This document shows, piece after piece, positions 17,501 to 25,249 of a stretch of DNA of 64,000 nucleotides. Position 1 is the stretch's first letter, and every line of letters starts with the position of its first letter. The notes under the pieces are model-generated. The model did not search any database, was not told where the DNA came from, and saw nothing but the letters and a program-made list of their open reading frames with translations. The DNA comes from Desulfatibacillum sp. (lineage in GTDB: Bacteria > Desulfobacterota > Desulfobacteria > Desulfobacterales > Desulfatibacillaceae): NCBI GenBank assembly GCA_016342355.1, contig JAEINP010000016.1, positions 24,547 to 88,546 on the forward strand, given 5' to 3'. The position numbers and the translations under genes are program-made.

Positions 17501-18229
17501 TCCGTTTGCTGTAACCGTGCCGGTTCCAGCCAGTGTGGCTGCTTGAATCCAGATACTTCCTCCGGACCCGCCCCCGCCGTCCGCGTACATCCCGTACGAC
17601 CCATCACCCCCATTGCAGGCGATGGAGCCATCCAGAGTTAGGGTTCCGGAAATGGTCAGCTTAACGGCTCCGCCCCCCGGCCCTCCAGAAAACCCGTATC
17701 TGGTGGAGTAGCCCCCTCCTGAGCCCAGGTCAACAGGATTAGTGAAGGAACCGTAAGCCACACCGCCCGGAGAGGTGGAGCCATTGCCGCCCTCCCCCCC
17801 ATAACCCGCGCCTCCCGCACCGGCTTCCGATCCATCTCCGTTGACGCCTGCGCCCGGGCCGGAAGCGGAAGCATAGCCCTTGGAGTCGGCATTGAGGGTT
17901 CCCCCGGATTCAACGGTAAAATTGGTCGCCGACGCGTTGGACAGGTTTCCGGTTATGGAACCGCCCGGCTCTATGGTGATGTCCCCGCCCATCTCAATGC
18001 TGAAACTCTCTTGGGCGTTGGTTATAAGATTCCCTCCGCCGACAATCACCAGGTTTCCCGTGCCGGAAATGACATCTCCGTCAGAAAGAGTCTGGACGGT
18101 TGAAATCGTGCATGTGCCATTTAGGTCGCCGGAGTCACAAGTAAAGGCAAAACAAGGATAAAACGGCGCAAAAAGCAAGAATATGAGCGTTATTTCAGCA
18201 CATAAATACAGCCTATTGGCGGTTTTCAT
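14510..18229 (-). CDS. Large glycine-rich secreted protein with DUF5018-like and dockerin-like domains
   Basis: From ATG 18229 this is a 1239-residue exported protein with a signal peptide (MKTANRLYLCAEITLIFLL..., cleavage near PCFA); ATG 18241 is an alternative start. The body holds three glycine-rich beta modules, each running SANAKGYASASGPGAGVN... to GGAGGRIAIES-type sequence, separated by beta-repeat linkers (LTLDGS, LTNNGT, LTSSFFYQNG). Modules 2 and 3 share a perfectly identical 611-base block. Then come a DUF5018-like Ig domain (ITAFSFASPPATGVIDED), a second Ig-like domain, and a C-terminal pair of calcium-binding DxDxDGxxxxxD loops (GDVDHDGLVTFADA and ADVDGDGLLGLKDA) as in type I dockerins. 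It is probably a cell-surface adhesin or matrix protein. Confidence 0.8.
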   Translation of the reverse strand: MKTANRLYLCAEITLIFLLFAPFYPCFAFTCDSGDLNGTCTISTVQTLSDGDVISGTGNLVIVGGGNLITNAQESFSIEMGGDITIEPGGSITGNLSNASATNFTVESGGTLNADSKGYASASGPGAGVNGDGSEAGAGGAGYGGEGGNGSTSPGGVAYGSFTNPVDLGSGGGYSTRYGFSGGPGGGAVKLTISGTLTLDGSIACNGGDGSYGMYADGGGGSGGSIWIQAATLAGTGTVTANGGRGGIYRNRGGGGAGGRVAVTCSTDNSTLDIQAYGGASGIQYGGAGTILKIVGSVNGDLIIDNNTHSGAYTSQVPATTVTIDNLVLKNNGYYAVPADSVLNLGTGFNNCTVESSLTNYGVLSLPSTLILNNFTLTNNGSIDALTDLTLISSTFYQNGTFDALTDLTIGLNSSWEFQNLTPDAPFTLANLTIQDTGVLTHKANAATADNMLNLNVTENLDVQPGGIISANAKGYASASGPGAGVNVGSSSAGAGGAGHGGNGGNGSTSLGGVAYSSLTNPVDLGSGGGYSTKYGYPGGAGGGAIKLVISGTLTLDGSITTNGGDGVYWMYASTGAGSGGSIWIQTQTLTGSGEVFSKGGNAIDSGGYGYGGGGAGGRIAIESETDNSTLTTLALGGSGTQYGGAGTILTKVSPAFYGDLLINNNDQSGALTPQVISSTVTLDNMSLRNKGYYVVPEGAELHIASGFINSTTNASLTNNGTMSLPATSIISNVTLYNNGSIDALADLTLTSSFFYQNGTLDALTDLTLGAGATFEFQNIAPDVPLTLDNVTILDAGVLTHKANAATADNMLNLNVTENLDVQPGGIISANAKGYASASGPGAGVNVGSSSAGAGGAGHGGNGGNGSTSLGGVAYSSLTNPVDLGSGGGYSTKYGYPGGAGGGAIKLVISGTLTLDGSITTNGGDGVYWMYASTGAGSGGSIWIQTQTLTGSGEVFSKGGNAIDSGGYGYGGGGAGGRIAIESETDNSTLTTLALGGSGSQAGAVGTLYPIPPRAITAFSFASPPATGVIDEDAKTVTFTVPYGTSLTGLVSAITITGVTVSPASGAAQNFSDGAPVTYTVTAYDTSTQAYAVTINVEPPSSINTITSDVYTISAGGAPNETITNVPFGTTLADFLAALTAGDAFQTWNSSGLTDPVISRQVVIVTAQDSSTVTYAIYVILQPGDVDHDGLVTFADAILCLKAASHAPESVPVYWHADVDGDGLLGLKDALYILKTVTQ
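15233..15843. repeat. Perfect 611-base direct repeat, copy 1
   Basis: This block is identical, by reading both copies line by line, to 16310-16920, giving a period of 1077 bases (359 codons). It encodes the glycine-rich module nearest the C-terminus of the large surface protein. A diverged third copy lies at about 17356-17900. Confidence 0.93.
16310..16920. repeat. Perfect 611-base direct repeat, copy 2
   Basis: Second copy of the block at 15233-15843. Identity begins and ends sharply while the flanking linkers differ, which suggests recent duplication or gene conversion restricted to the module. Confidence 0.93.
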
Positions 18230-18633
18230 TGGCGTCACCATTATCCATAACTCGCTGTAAATTATTAGAATTTGCTTCAAGAGATATCCAAGTATGGCAA
18301 AAGGCTGTCTGTATGTCAAAAAATTTTATGCCTTTAGGGCAATGAATAGAATTTTTGAAAAAGGCCTGAATATTCAGTAGTAAACAGTTCAATCTTCCGG
18401 GCTGCACACGAAGGCTGGCTTCGGTTCATTCAACGCTAATTGATCCGTTCTTTTATGACGTTTCATTTATGCAAATGGAAAATCAAAAAATGCATAGACG
18501 CCAGGGCGGATTGGGAATATCCGCCCTGGCAAACAGGGAAATTGGGGACGCCCGGGAATATTGCCCCATACTCCACGGACGCCCCCCTGGGTTACCTGCC
18601 GACAGGAGTCACCCAAGCCGGTTTATTCTTACA
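18230..18633. other. Intergenic region of about 400 bases
   Basis: It lies between the start of the surface protein gene and the end of the REC-CBS gene, both on the minus strand. It holds the terminator at 18485-18530 and, by position, the promoter and leader of the surface protein gene (18230-18440, AT-rich). I see no further gene. Confidence 0.6.
18485..18530 (-). terminator. Terminator of the minus-strand transport/signalling operon
   Basis: A perfect 12-bp stem GCCAGGGCGGAT (18500-18511) with ATCCGCCCTGGC (18519-18530) and a 7-base loop. Read on the minus strand it is followed after a short gap by six T residues (18490-18485). It lies about 100 bases past the REC-CBS stop. Confidence 0.7.
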
Positions 18634-19533
18634 TCATTTCAGGATTCGTCCTATTTCAAACAGGATATCCTGCTTGCGGATAATGCCCAGGACCTCGCCC
18701 TTTTCCACCACAGCCAACCTGAGGGTTTCATTCGTGAGCATGGAGTAAACCGCCTCCATGAGGTTGGCGTCCCCGTCAATATTGAGGGGCGCCGGGCTCA
18801 TGATTTCCTTGATCTTGACCCCCGCAGCCTGAAGGACCTGGCTGGTGAAAATGCCCTGCCAGAACATGGGGGAATACTGGATGCTGTCCGCCATGGAGGG
18901 CTTGGGAGCCGAGAGATATTTGGGCACCAACGCCCTGAAAATATCCTCAATGGTCAAGACCCCCTGCATTTTGCCGGAAGAGGACAGAACCAGCAGGGAG
19001 ACATGGCCGGACTCGGTGAGGCTGGACGTGGAATCCTTTCCCATGTAGGACTGTTTCAGAGTCGCCACGGCGTCCTTTAGGGTGGCGTTTTCCTCCAGGG
19101 TGCTATAGGCGCTGATGGGTATCATGACTTCCCGCACCAGTTTTTCCCCGTTTTTGTTTTCAGAACCTGCCTGGCGATGGGCGTCAGTAATCCTGGAAGC
19201 CAACAGATCCATGGAGCAGGGTTTGGATAGATAATCATAGGCCCCCTGATCCCTGGCTTTTTCCGCCGAGGGTAAGGCCCCGTGCCCGGTGAGCATGATC
19301 ACCGGGGTGTCAGGATTGGTATCCTTGATTTTATGCAATACATCGTGGCCGCTGATTCCCGGCATTTTTATGTCCAAGACTACCACGTCGGGCTTTTCCT
19401 TCATCATTTTTAGGGCTTGCTCCCCGGTGGCGGCCACCAGGGTATCAAAGCCTCTTTTATCCAGGATCCTTTTCGTAGTGGCCCGGAATTGATCCTCGTC
19501 ATCCACCAGCAGGACTTTAATGGACTCGTTCAT
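18634..19533 (-). CDS. Response regulator with receiver and paired CBS domains
   Basis: A 299-residue protein. The receiver domain (1-122) is intact: acidic DDE near 11-13, phospho-acceptor D54 in VVVLDIKMPG, T82 in MLTGHG and K104 in LSKP. The rest (about 130-297) is a CBS pair, recognised from LVREVMIPISAYSTLEENATLKDAVATL, LVLSSSGKMQGVLTIEDIFRAL, IMSPAPLNIDGDANLMEAVYSML and VVEKGEVLGIIRKQDIL. CBS pairs usually sense adenosine nucleotides, so the protein could combine a phosphorylation and an energy signal. AGGAGG precedes the start. It is the last gene of the operon starting at 24504, so its signal is probably linked to the DASS transporter. No DNA-binding domain is present. Confidence 0.88.
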   Translation of the reverse strand: MNESIKVLLVDDEDQFRATTKRILDKRGFDTLVAATGEQALKMMKEKPDVVVLDIKMPGISGHDVLHKIKDTNPDTPVIMLTGHGALPSAEKARDQGAYDYLSKPCSMDLLASRITDAHRQAGSENKNGEKLVREVMIPISAYSTLEENATLKDAVATLKQSYMGKDSTSSLTESGHVSLLVLSSSGKMQGVLTIEDIFRALVPKYLSAPKPSMADSIQYSPMFWQGIFTSQVLQAAGVKIKEIMSPAPLNIDGDANLMEAVYSMLTNETLRLAVVEKGEVLGIIRKQDILFEIGRILK

Positions 19534-19632
19534 ATATTACCTCCTGCGCAAACCAGGTTTGTTTTCCCTGGCATACGCCATATTCGGGCGAATTCGCCGT
19601 ATCGGGTTTCCGTTAGATATTCATAGGCCTTT

Positions 19633-20178
19633 TCAGGCTCCTTTTATTCCTGCAATGACTGGCATCATGGACCAGAAGAACATGCTGATCAAGAAGATAG
19701 AAGCCAACGCCACCAGGATGGATTGCAGCCAAGTGAGTTTGCCAGCTTTAACCATGCCAAGGGTAATCAGGCACCATTTCCAGGGTTCCGTAAACCATAC
19801 AAACAAGGGAATCCAGGCGGCAAGCATGGTGACCCCGGCGGCATACGCATGAACGGCCACCAGGGTTTTAAAGGTTACCCGCCTGCCAAGGAACATGGTC
19901 ATGACCAGGAAACAAGCTCCCGCCGACAGTATGGGCATAAGCAGGGAATTGAGCAGGTACACGCCCGCCATAATGGCATGTCCATGGGAAAGACAGGTCA
20001 GGCTTGCTCCTGTGTAGAAAAGGGCGCACGCTATGAGGAAGCCCAAAGGCTTGCCCATGGGTATGTCCTCTTCCAATGAGGAGAAAAAGGCCCCCGGCCT
20101 GCTTAACACGCCTGTCAATGCCTGGAAATATCCAATAACCCCAGAGCCTTGTAGTTTTACATCTTCTGCCAAATCCAT
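19633..20178 (-). CDS. Yip1-family membrane protein
   Basis: A 181-residue protein with five membrane helices. The N-terminal GYFQALTGVLSRPGAFFSSLEED is the typical Yip1/YIP1 opening (a short amphipathic stretch with RPxxFF), followed by hydrophobic segments around 46-66, 70-95, 104-125, 130-146 and 155-177. Bacterial Yip1 proteins have no settled function. The gene lies 29 bases after the small protein at 20208 and within the DASS operon. Confidence 0.72.
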   Translation of the reverse strand: MDLAEDVKLQGSGVIGYFQALTGVLSRPGAFFSSLEEDIPMGKPLGFLIACALFYTGASLTCLSHGHAIMAGVYLLNSLLMPILSAGACFLVMTMFLGRRVTFKTLVAVHAYAAGVTMLAAWIPLFVWFTEPWKWCLITLGMVKAGKLTWLQSILVALASIFLISMFFWSMMPVIAGIKGA

Positions 20179-20207
20179 AATCCCAGTTTCCTTATGTCCC
20201 GTATGTT

Positions 20208-20369
20208 TTATAGAAGTCCCAGTCTTGAGAGAACTCCCAGCACCAACATGATACCTGTGAGTACGAAGAATACAGCCCGCTCCGTATCCCGATGGAAGTA
20301 AGTCCGTCCCTTTTCGTGGACAAAAACCTTGGCGCTTTTATCCCTGACACTGCCTTCAAATGGATTCAT
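20208..20369 (-). CDS. Small single-pass membrane protein (53 residues)
   Basis: Reading the minus strand from ATG 20369 gives a 53-residue protein, MNPFEGSVRDKSAKVFVHEK..., ending in one hydrophobic helix (about 32-51) and a stop at 20208. GAGGAAG lies five bases before the ATG. It sits between the DASS transporter and the Yip1 gene with short gaps on both sides (41 and 29 bases), all on one strand. The basic N-terminal half should face the cytoplasm. I infer an accessory subunit or regulator of the transporter; nothing in the sequence proves this. Confidence 0.7.
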   Translation of the reverse strand: MNPFEGSVRDKSAKVFVHEKGRTYFHRDTERAVFFVLTGIMLVLGVLSRLGLL

Positions 20370-20410
20370 CTTGCTTCCTCACTTTGGCTAAAAATGTCGT
20401 TTAAACAGCC

Positions 20411-22264
20411 CTAAAAGGCTGGCAACCCGGAAAAACCCCTTGCGGACCAGTAAATCGCCACCATCAGAACCACCACGATGTTGGCAACAAACCACATGGG
20501 AATGCCTACCCGCAGGTAATCCTTGGGCTCCAGGTAACCGCTGGCATATACAATGGCGTTGGGCGGCGTACCTATAATGAGGCAATAGGCAAAGGAAGAA
20601 GCGATTGCCGTGCCCATGGCCATGAAAGGCAGGTAGGTGGTACCGGGATGCACCAAGGCAGCCATGTTCAGGGAGATGGGACCTACGGCTGCCGCAGCCG
20701 GGCCGTCCGCCATCAGGTTGGTAAGAATGGCAGTGAGGCCGTTGTTCACCAGCAAAAGGGGCAGGCCCGAGTCCATGCCCAGAGGCGCCAGGGCGTCCAG
20801 GATGCTCCGGGCCATCCAGTAGGCGGCGCCGGTGCTGTCCAGGGTATGGCCAAAGATGATTGCTCCTGCATAGAGCCACACTACGCCCCAGTCCACTCTT
20901 TCCTGGTAGTCACGCCAGTTGCAGACACCGGTGAGCAGATATGCCATGGCGCCGCCTATGGCAATGACACCGATGCCCAGGCGCACGGGATAGATGCCCA
21001 TGTCAAAAAAGGCTTTTTCTGTAAACCACCCAAAAACCATGACCACAAAGATAATGAAGGCCCATATTTGTTTGGAGTTCCAGGGACCCATTTTGCTGGT
21101 TTCCCTTTGCAACTGCGCCATGGCAGGCGCCAGGGAATGAATTTGGGGCTTAAAACGCCAGTTGACCATGAACCAAGTGATGGGAATCATAACAATGAGA
21201 AAGGGGAAACAGTAGGTAACCCACTGGAAGTACCCGATGTCCATACCGAACATATCGTTCAGGTAGGTCATCATGATAACGTTCCTGGCGCCGCCGGAAG
21301 GAGCGCCCGGGCCGCCGATGTTGCAGGCCATGGCGATGGCTATCATGAGCAGCTTGCCCAGTTCCTTGTCTTCCGGAATATCTTTGGTCAGGCTGTTCTG
21401 GTAGAGAAGGATACCGATGGGAAGAAACATGGCTGCCAGGGCATGGTCAGAAATAAACGCGGCCAAGGGGGTAATGATGACGAAAAAGACCAACGTAACC
21501 CACTTGACATTAGGCACAGCCAGCTTTTTGAACATCATGAGGCAAACCCTCTTGTCCACCCCGGTCTTTACAAAGGCCGCGGCGAACATGAGGCTGCCCA
21601 TGATAAACCAGCAGGCGTCGCTCCAATAAAGCCCCGCCACATCATTGCGGGAGACAACCCCCGTGGCCACCAGAATCAGGCCGATACAGAAAGCCACCCC
21701 TGGCAAAGGTATGCACTCCGTGAGGAAGCAGAAAACCACAAAGGTCATCATGGCCGCAGCCACCTTAATGTGCCAGGCGCCCTTGTCGGCGGCGGCTTTG
21801 TCCTTGCCGGTGAGGTCCTCGTATTTCAGGTCATGCTTCCGCAGCTTGAGAGCCCCTTGCATAATTTTTTCAAAGCTCTCGACTGTCATGGAGTTTTCCA
21901 CATAAGCCTTGGCCTTGTCGAAATTTGCGGACGTAGCCTCAATTCCGTATTTGGAGCACCATTTCACGTCGCGTTTGAGAAAACGGGCTCTGCCAAGAGC
22001 ACCCATACGTAAATTTTGCTCCATCATTTTCGCCGTTAATAACTGCCATTGCTCCGCATCGGAACTGCCTTTGCCAAACAGTTGTTTGGTGATAGAGTTA
22101 ACAACGACTTTTGTCCCCACCTGGTACTCGGTACCCACATCCTTCATGCCGTAGGGTGTGGGCAGGAGGAGGACGGCAAAGAATAAAATCACCGGGATAA
22201 CGAACAATTTCCAATCCACAAACTTGTCATACCCGGTGGCCTTTCCCTTTTTTATGTCAGACAT
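20411..22264 (-). CDS. DASS (SLC13) family anion/dicarboxylate transporter with extracytoplasmic insert
   Basis: A 617-residue membrane transporter. ATG 22264 has AGGAGA six bases before it, whereas the GTG six bases upstream touches that site. After a first helix (about 15-35) there is an insert of about 115 polar residues (from DVGTEYQVG to DKGAWHIKV), likely periplasmic, and only then the DASS helices (from ALTECIPLPG-like sequence, here FLTECIPLPGVAFCIG). Conserved loops include CNIGGPGAPSGGARN, LTNLMADGPAAAAVGP and IGTPPNAIVYASG. Transport of a dicarboxylate or related anion with Na+ is expected for the family. It follows kinase and regulator genes, pointing to control by its own substrate. 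Confidence 0.85.
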   Translation of the reverse strand: MSDIKKGKATGYDKFVDWKLFVIPVILFFAVLLLPTPYGMKDVGTEYQVGTKVVVNSITKQLFGKGSSDAEQWQLLTAKMMEQNLRMGALGRARFLKRDVKWCSKYGIEATSANFDKAKAYVENSMTVESFEKIMQGALKLRKHDLKYEDLTGKDKAAADKGAWHIKVAAAMMTFVVFCFLTECIPLPGVAFCIGLILVATGVVSRNDVAGLYWSDACWFIMGSLMFAAAFVKTGVDKRVCLMMFKKLAVPNVKWVTLVFFVIITPLAAFISDHALAAMFLPIGILLYQNSLTKDIPEDKELGKLLMIAIAMACNIGGPGAPSGGARNVIMMTYLNDMFGMDIGYFQWVTYCFPFLIVMIPITWFMVNWRFKPQIHSLAPAMAQLQRETSKMGPWNSKQIWAFIIFVVMVFGWFTEKAFFDMGIYPVRLGIGVIAIGGAMAYLLTGVCNWRDYQERVDWGVVWLYAGAIIFGHTLDSTGAAYWMARSILDALAPLGMDSGLPLLLVNNGLTAILTNLMADGPAAAAVGPISLNMAALVHPGTTYLPFMAMGTAIASSFAYCLIIGTPPNAIVYASGYLEPKDYLRVGIPMWFVANIVVVLMVAIYWSARGFSGLPAF

Positions 22265-22307
22265 CTGCACTCTCCTGATCTCTAATGGATGGCTCTTGCT
22301 TTACCCG

Positions 22308-22760
22308 CTATTCAGCCCTTTGTTTGAGAATTTCTCTGGGAGACTTGACGTAAGAACGCGCCTGCGCCATGGAAATCCGTTCCTCAATCCCTTGCCGCCG
22401 TTTGTAGGCTTCCGCTACTCTTGCCAAAAGGTCGTCAATGTCGCAGGGTTTCATCACATAATCCGAAGCGCCTAATTTCATTCCGTCCACAGCGTCCTCC
22501 ACCGTGGCATGGCCCGTGAGCATGATCACCTCGGTGAGGGGGTAGAGGTTTTTAATTCTCCGAAGAGTTTCCAAACCGTCCATTCCAGGCATTTTTACAT
22601 CCAACACCACCACATGCACCGTGTGGGCGCCCAACAGGTCCAGGGCTTCCTCCCCGCTGTTGGCAGTAATGGCCTCGTATCCCGCCTTGGTGATGAGTTT
22701 CTTGGTGGTTTCCAAAAATCTTGCTTCATCATCCACCAGCATTAGTTTCATTTTTTCCAT
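22308..22760 (-). CDS. Single-domain response regulator
   Basis: A 150-residue receiver with every key residue: D10/D11, phospho-acceptor D54 in VVVLDVKMPGMDG, T82 and K104 (VMKPCD). A 30-residue basic tail (KRRQGIEERISMAQARSYVKSPRE) follows and is shared with the regulators at 30535 and 34453. There is no output domain, so it may act by protein contact or phosphorelay. It lies 58 bases after the sensor kinase gene and 43 bases before the DASS transporter gene, and the kinase is its obvious partner. Confidence 0.92.
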   Translation of the reverse strand: MEKMKLMLVDDEARFLETTKKLITKAGYEAITANSGEEALDLLGAHTVHVVVLDVKMPGMDGLETLRRIKNLYPLTEVIMLTGHATVEDAVDGMKLGASDYVMKPCDIDDLLARVAEAYKRRQGIEERISMAQARSYVKSPREILKQRAE

Positions 22761-22818
22761 CCCTTGCTCCTTTCCCGGATAGCCGGTCTTTATAAAAGGT
22801 TCGGCCAGCCATTTTATT

Positions 22819-24504
22819 TCATGCCACTCCAGGCAGGGTGATAATGAATTCCGTTCCCTTGCCAGGTTCGCTATTCACCACTATGCTTCCGCCCATTTTC
22901 TCGATGATGCCGTAACAGATGGACAATCCCAGACCTGTGCCCTTCCCAACGGGTTTGGTGGAGAAAAAGGGTGTAAAAATCTTTTCCATGTTGTCTGTTT
23001 TGATGCCCATACCGTTGTCACTTACGCGGATGACTGCCTGTCCATCCTTTTGGCTGCAATCCAGTTTCAACTCCCCTCCCCCAGAGGAACCGTGTCTTTC
23101 CACGATGGCGTAGATGGCGTTATTGATAAGGTTGAGCAAAACCTGTTGAAGCTGTGCCGGATCGGCGTTAACCCTTATGGGGGGGGGCTCCGTTTGGAGG
23201 GACAGGGCAACGCCGTCCAGCTCAGCTTTTCGGGCGATCATGTGCGTTACCTCAGGAAGGGTTTCGCACAGATCAATAACCTGGGGGCTCAAATCCTTTT
23301 GTCGGGCGAACTTGAGGATAGCGCCGGTAATGACGGCGCACCGGTCCACCTGAAGTTTGATCTGGTTCAAGGAATCTTCCACATCTTTGGAATCCTCGGA
23401 TTCCACCCATTCTCCACGTTTTTTTAAATCAGGAATAATGGAGTCGATGAGGGCGGATTCAGCCCGGATAATCTGTAAAGGATTATTGATTTCGTGGGCA
23501 AAACCCGAGGACATCTCCCCGATTTCCGCCAGCCTTCCGGCAACAACAAGCTGCTGATTCAGTTGGTTTTTCTCCTGGTCCGCCAACTGAATGCGGGCAA
23601 TAATCCGGTTACTCGTGTAAAAGGCCAGGACGGACAATATGATGCCGCCTCCCAGGGCTATGAGCATGACCAGGAACCTGGCTTGGTTAAGGTCGGAAAA
23701 AGTATCGGAGGTTTCCTGACGGGCCACCAAAAGCCATGGCTGGGTCGGCATCCAGGTTGTCACATACAGGTACTCGCCGCCCCGGCCATCCTCCATGATG
23801 CAGCTTTGAGTGCCATGGGTTTGTTGAAGGAGGGACTCTGCCTCGGGGGCCAGTTCCATAAGATTTCCCCCGGATCGCCTGCTTGTCTGGAACACCCCTT
23901 CCTGATTCAGGATATAGGCCTCGCCAGTTCTGCCCATGCGCACCTGCTCCACGACCTCAGTAAACAGGTAGGGATCAATGGTGGCCCGCAAAACCCAGGT
24001 CCTGTCCCCTTCCTTTTGGGAGATTGCAATGACAAAATGGGGGACTTTCCTGAACCCCTCAAAGATGTCGGACACATAGCTTCCGTTTTTCCTGACCTGA
24101 CCGAACCATTGGGAATCAGAATAGAGTTTGCCAGCCAACTCATAAGGACCGTGATAAGCCACATGGACGCCAGCCTGATCAAAAATGCCCAAATCCAAAA
24201 ATGCATTGGACTTTTTCTGGAGGTTCCTGAACACCCGGCCCAGGGTTTCCTGATCCTGGAGGGAATCGTATCCATAGGCTTCGGCCACAAAGCCCAGGTC
24301 TGCTTTCCGCTCTTTCAAAAAGGAGTCCACGAGCCTGGCATGGTCCTCGACAACCCGTTCCATTTTGGCAATGGTATTGGCCTTGGTGGATATGGAAAAA
24401 TGTTCAAAAGCCACCACCGCTGCCAAGACAAAGGGAACCAGGGGGGTGATGAGCATGCTCGCCAAAATTTTCCGTTTTAAAGAGTGGTAGTGATTTTCTT
24501 GCAT
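22819..24504 (-). CDS. Sensor histidine kinase with Cache-type extracytoplasmic domain
   Basis: A 561-residue kinase. Membrane helices at about 14-33 and 277-297 bracket a roughly 240-residue dCache-like sensor (motifs [20 protein letters not shown] and [18 protein letters not shown]). The cytoplasmic part has HisKA with H337 ([13 protein letters not shown]), then HATPase with [17 protein letters not shown] and [14 protein letters not shown]. Cache domains usually bind small organic acids or amino acids outside the cell, fitting the downstream transporter. It is a clear paralogue of the kinase at 28740. A sigma-54-type promoter lies 59 bases upstream (24563-24579), so this is the first gene of the minus-strand operon. 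Confidence 0.93.
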   Translation of the reverse strand: MQENHYHSLKRKILASMLITPLVPFVLAAVVAFEHFSISTKANTIAKMERVVEDHARLVDSFLKERKADLGFVAEAYGYDSLQDQETLGRVFRNLQKKSNAFLDLGIFDQAGVHVAYHGPYELAGKLYSDSQWFGQVRKNGSYVSDIFEGFRKVPHFVIAISQKEGDRTWVLRATIDPYLFTEVVEQVRMGRTGEAYILNQEGVFQTSRRSGGNLMELAPEAESLLQQTHGTQSCIMEDGRGGEYLYVTTWMPTQPWLLVARQETSDTFSDLNQARFLVMLIALGGGIILSVLAFYTSNRIIARIQLADQEKNQLNQQLVVAGRLAEIGEMSSGFAHEINNPLQIIRAESALIDSIIPDLKKRGEWVESEDSKDVEDSLNQIKLQVDRCAVITGAILKFARQKDLSPQVIDLCETLPEVTHMIARKAELDGVALSLQTEPPPIRVNADPAQLQQVLLNLINNAIYAIVERHGSSGGGELKLDCSQKDGQAVIRVSDNGMGIKTDNMEKIFTPFFSTKPVGKGTGLGLSICYGIIEKMGGSIVVNSEPGKGTEFIITLPGVA

Positions 24505-24562
24505 GGCATCCCCAAATTGTTAGTTGGATTCCGGTCCGCAATGCGTTCCGGCGAAATGTAAT

Positions 24563-24579
24563 GGCAGGACTTGTGCCAA
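24563..24579 (-). promoter_or_regulatory. Sigma-54-type promoter of the minus-strand DASS operon
   Basis: On the minus strand the sequence TTGGCACAAGTCCTGCC has a perfect -24 box (TTGGCAC), the diagnostic GG-N10-GC spacing and a near -12 box (CTGC for TTGC). It lies 59 bases before the kinase start. Confidence 0.72.
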
Positions 24580-24687
24580 TCAGGTAGGAGATTGTTCCAT
24601 TGGAAATAACAATCTGAAATCATGCATGTTTTAAAATTTCATGTACTGAGAAAATGGCGAAATGGAGGTTTTGCATTTGTCAGGTAT

Positions 24688-24704
24688 CTTTACGGCCTGT
24701 AAAG
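24688..24704. promoter_or_regulatory. Dyad, candidate enhancer site for a sigma-54 activator
   Basis: CTTTAC-GGCCT-GTAAAG is a perfect 6-5-6 inverted repeat, about 117 bases upstream of the minus-strand sigma-54-type promoter. Its core TTTAC-N5-GTAAA recurs at 28171-28185. Confidence 0.5.
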
Positions 24705-24944
24705 GCCTTTAGCGCGAAAGGGAAAAGGCCGGACAATTTCGCGCCACTCATGGGGAGGGTTTCAATAAAATGAGTTTTCAAAATTCTCGTATTTTTTTTC
24801 TGGTGTCCCCCCATTAAAAAAAAATCCTTCGATTCATCTTCCTCAAAAGCGAAGATGTTTTCATCATGCTGTTTCATAGCCCGGAAACCCGGCCTTTTTT
24901 TGCAGAAGGCCTCCTGATTTCCATCCCGCAAGGTGTCAGAAATA

Positions 24945-24959
24945 TTTACACTCTGGAAA
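24945..24959. promoter_or_regulatory. Degenerate TTTAC-N5-GTAAA-like site
   Basis: TTTAC-ACTCT-GGAAA matches the core at nine of ten positions and lies about 155 bases upstream of the plus-strand sigma-54-type promoter at 25108. A second imperfect dyad (TGTTAAA...TTTAAACA, 24987-25007) is closer. Confidence 0.35.
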
Positions 24960-25107
24960 AAACTTTGCAGAATCCCTTTGAAAAGGTGTTAAATAATATT
25001 TTAAACAGGAAAATTTTCCGGGTCTTTCGACGGACTAATAGCCCATAACTATTTAACATAACAATATTATTTATATTATTATATATTATGTAAGATATTC
25101 TGGCGCC

Positions 25108-25124
25108 TTGGCAAAGGCTTTGCT
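25108..25124 (+). promoter_or_regulatory. Sigma-54-type promoter of the kinase/activator operon
   Basis: TTGGCAAAGGCTTTGCT has TTGGCA, exact GG-N10-GC spacing and TTGCT. It lies 126 bases before the kinase start at 25250 and would make the sigma-54 activator gene itself sigma-54 dependent. Confidence 0.65.
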
Positions 25125-25249
25125 AAGGTAGTTTGGTTAGCCTATTCTGAAAATCAGGGATAGTTTCAGCTGTCTGAAAGCCATTGGCAAAAGAATTTCG
25201 ATGTTTTTCAAGTCCGGAAAAAATAATTCGGACTGCCACAGGAGTTTTC

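Larger units (their letters stand above)
24505..25249. other. Divergent regulatory region of about 745 bases
   Basis: It lies between two divergent kinase operons. It holds sigma-54-type promoters in both directions (24563-24579 minus, 25108-25124 plus) and two candidate activator sites (24689-24703 and 24945-24959). The part 25020-25100 is strikingly AT-rich and could be a bending or IHF-type site. I found no convincing gene; an 83-codon minus-strand frame at 24680-24931 lacks support. Confidence 0.65.

Noticed and set aside
24680..24931. An 83-codon minus-strand gene between the divergent kinase operons
   Set aside because: It would start at TTG without a proper ribosome site, overlaps a candidate activator site and resembles no family.
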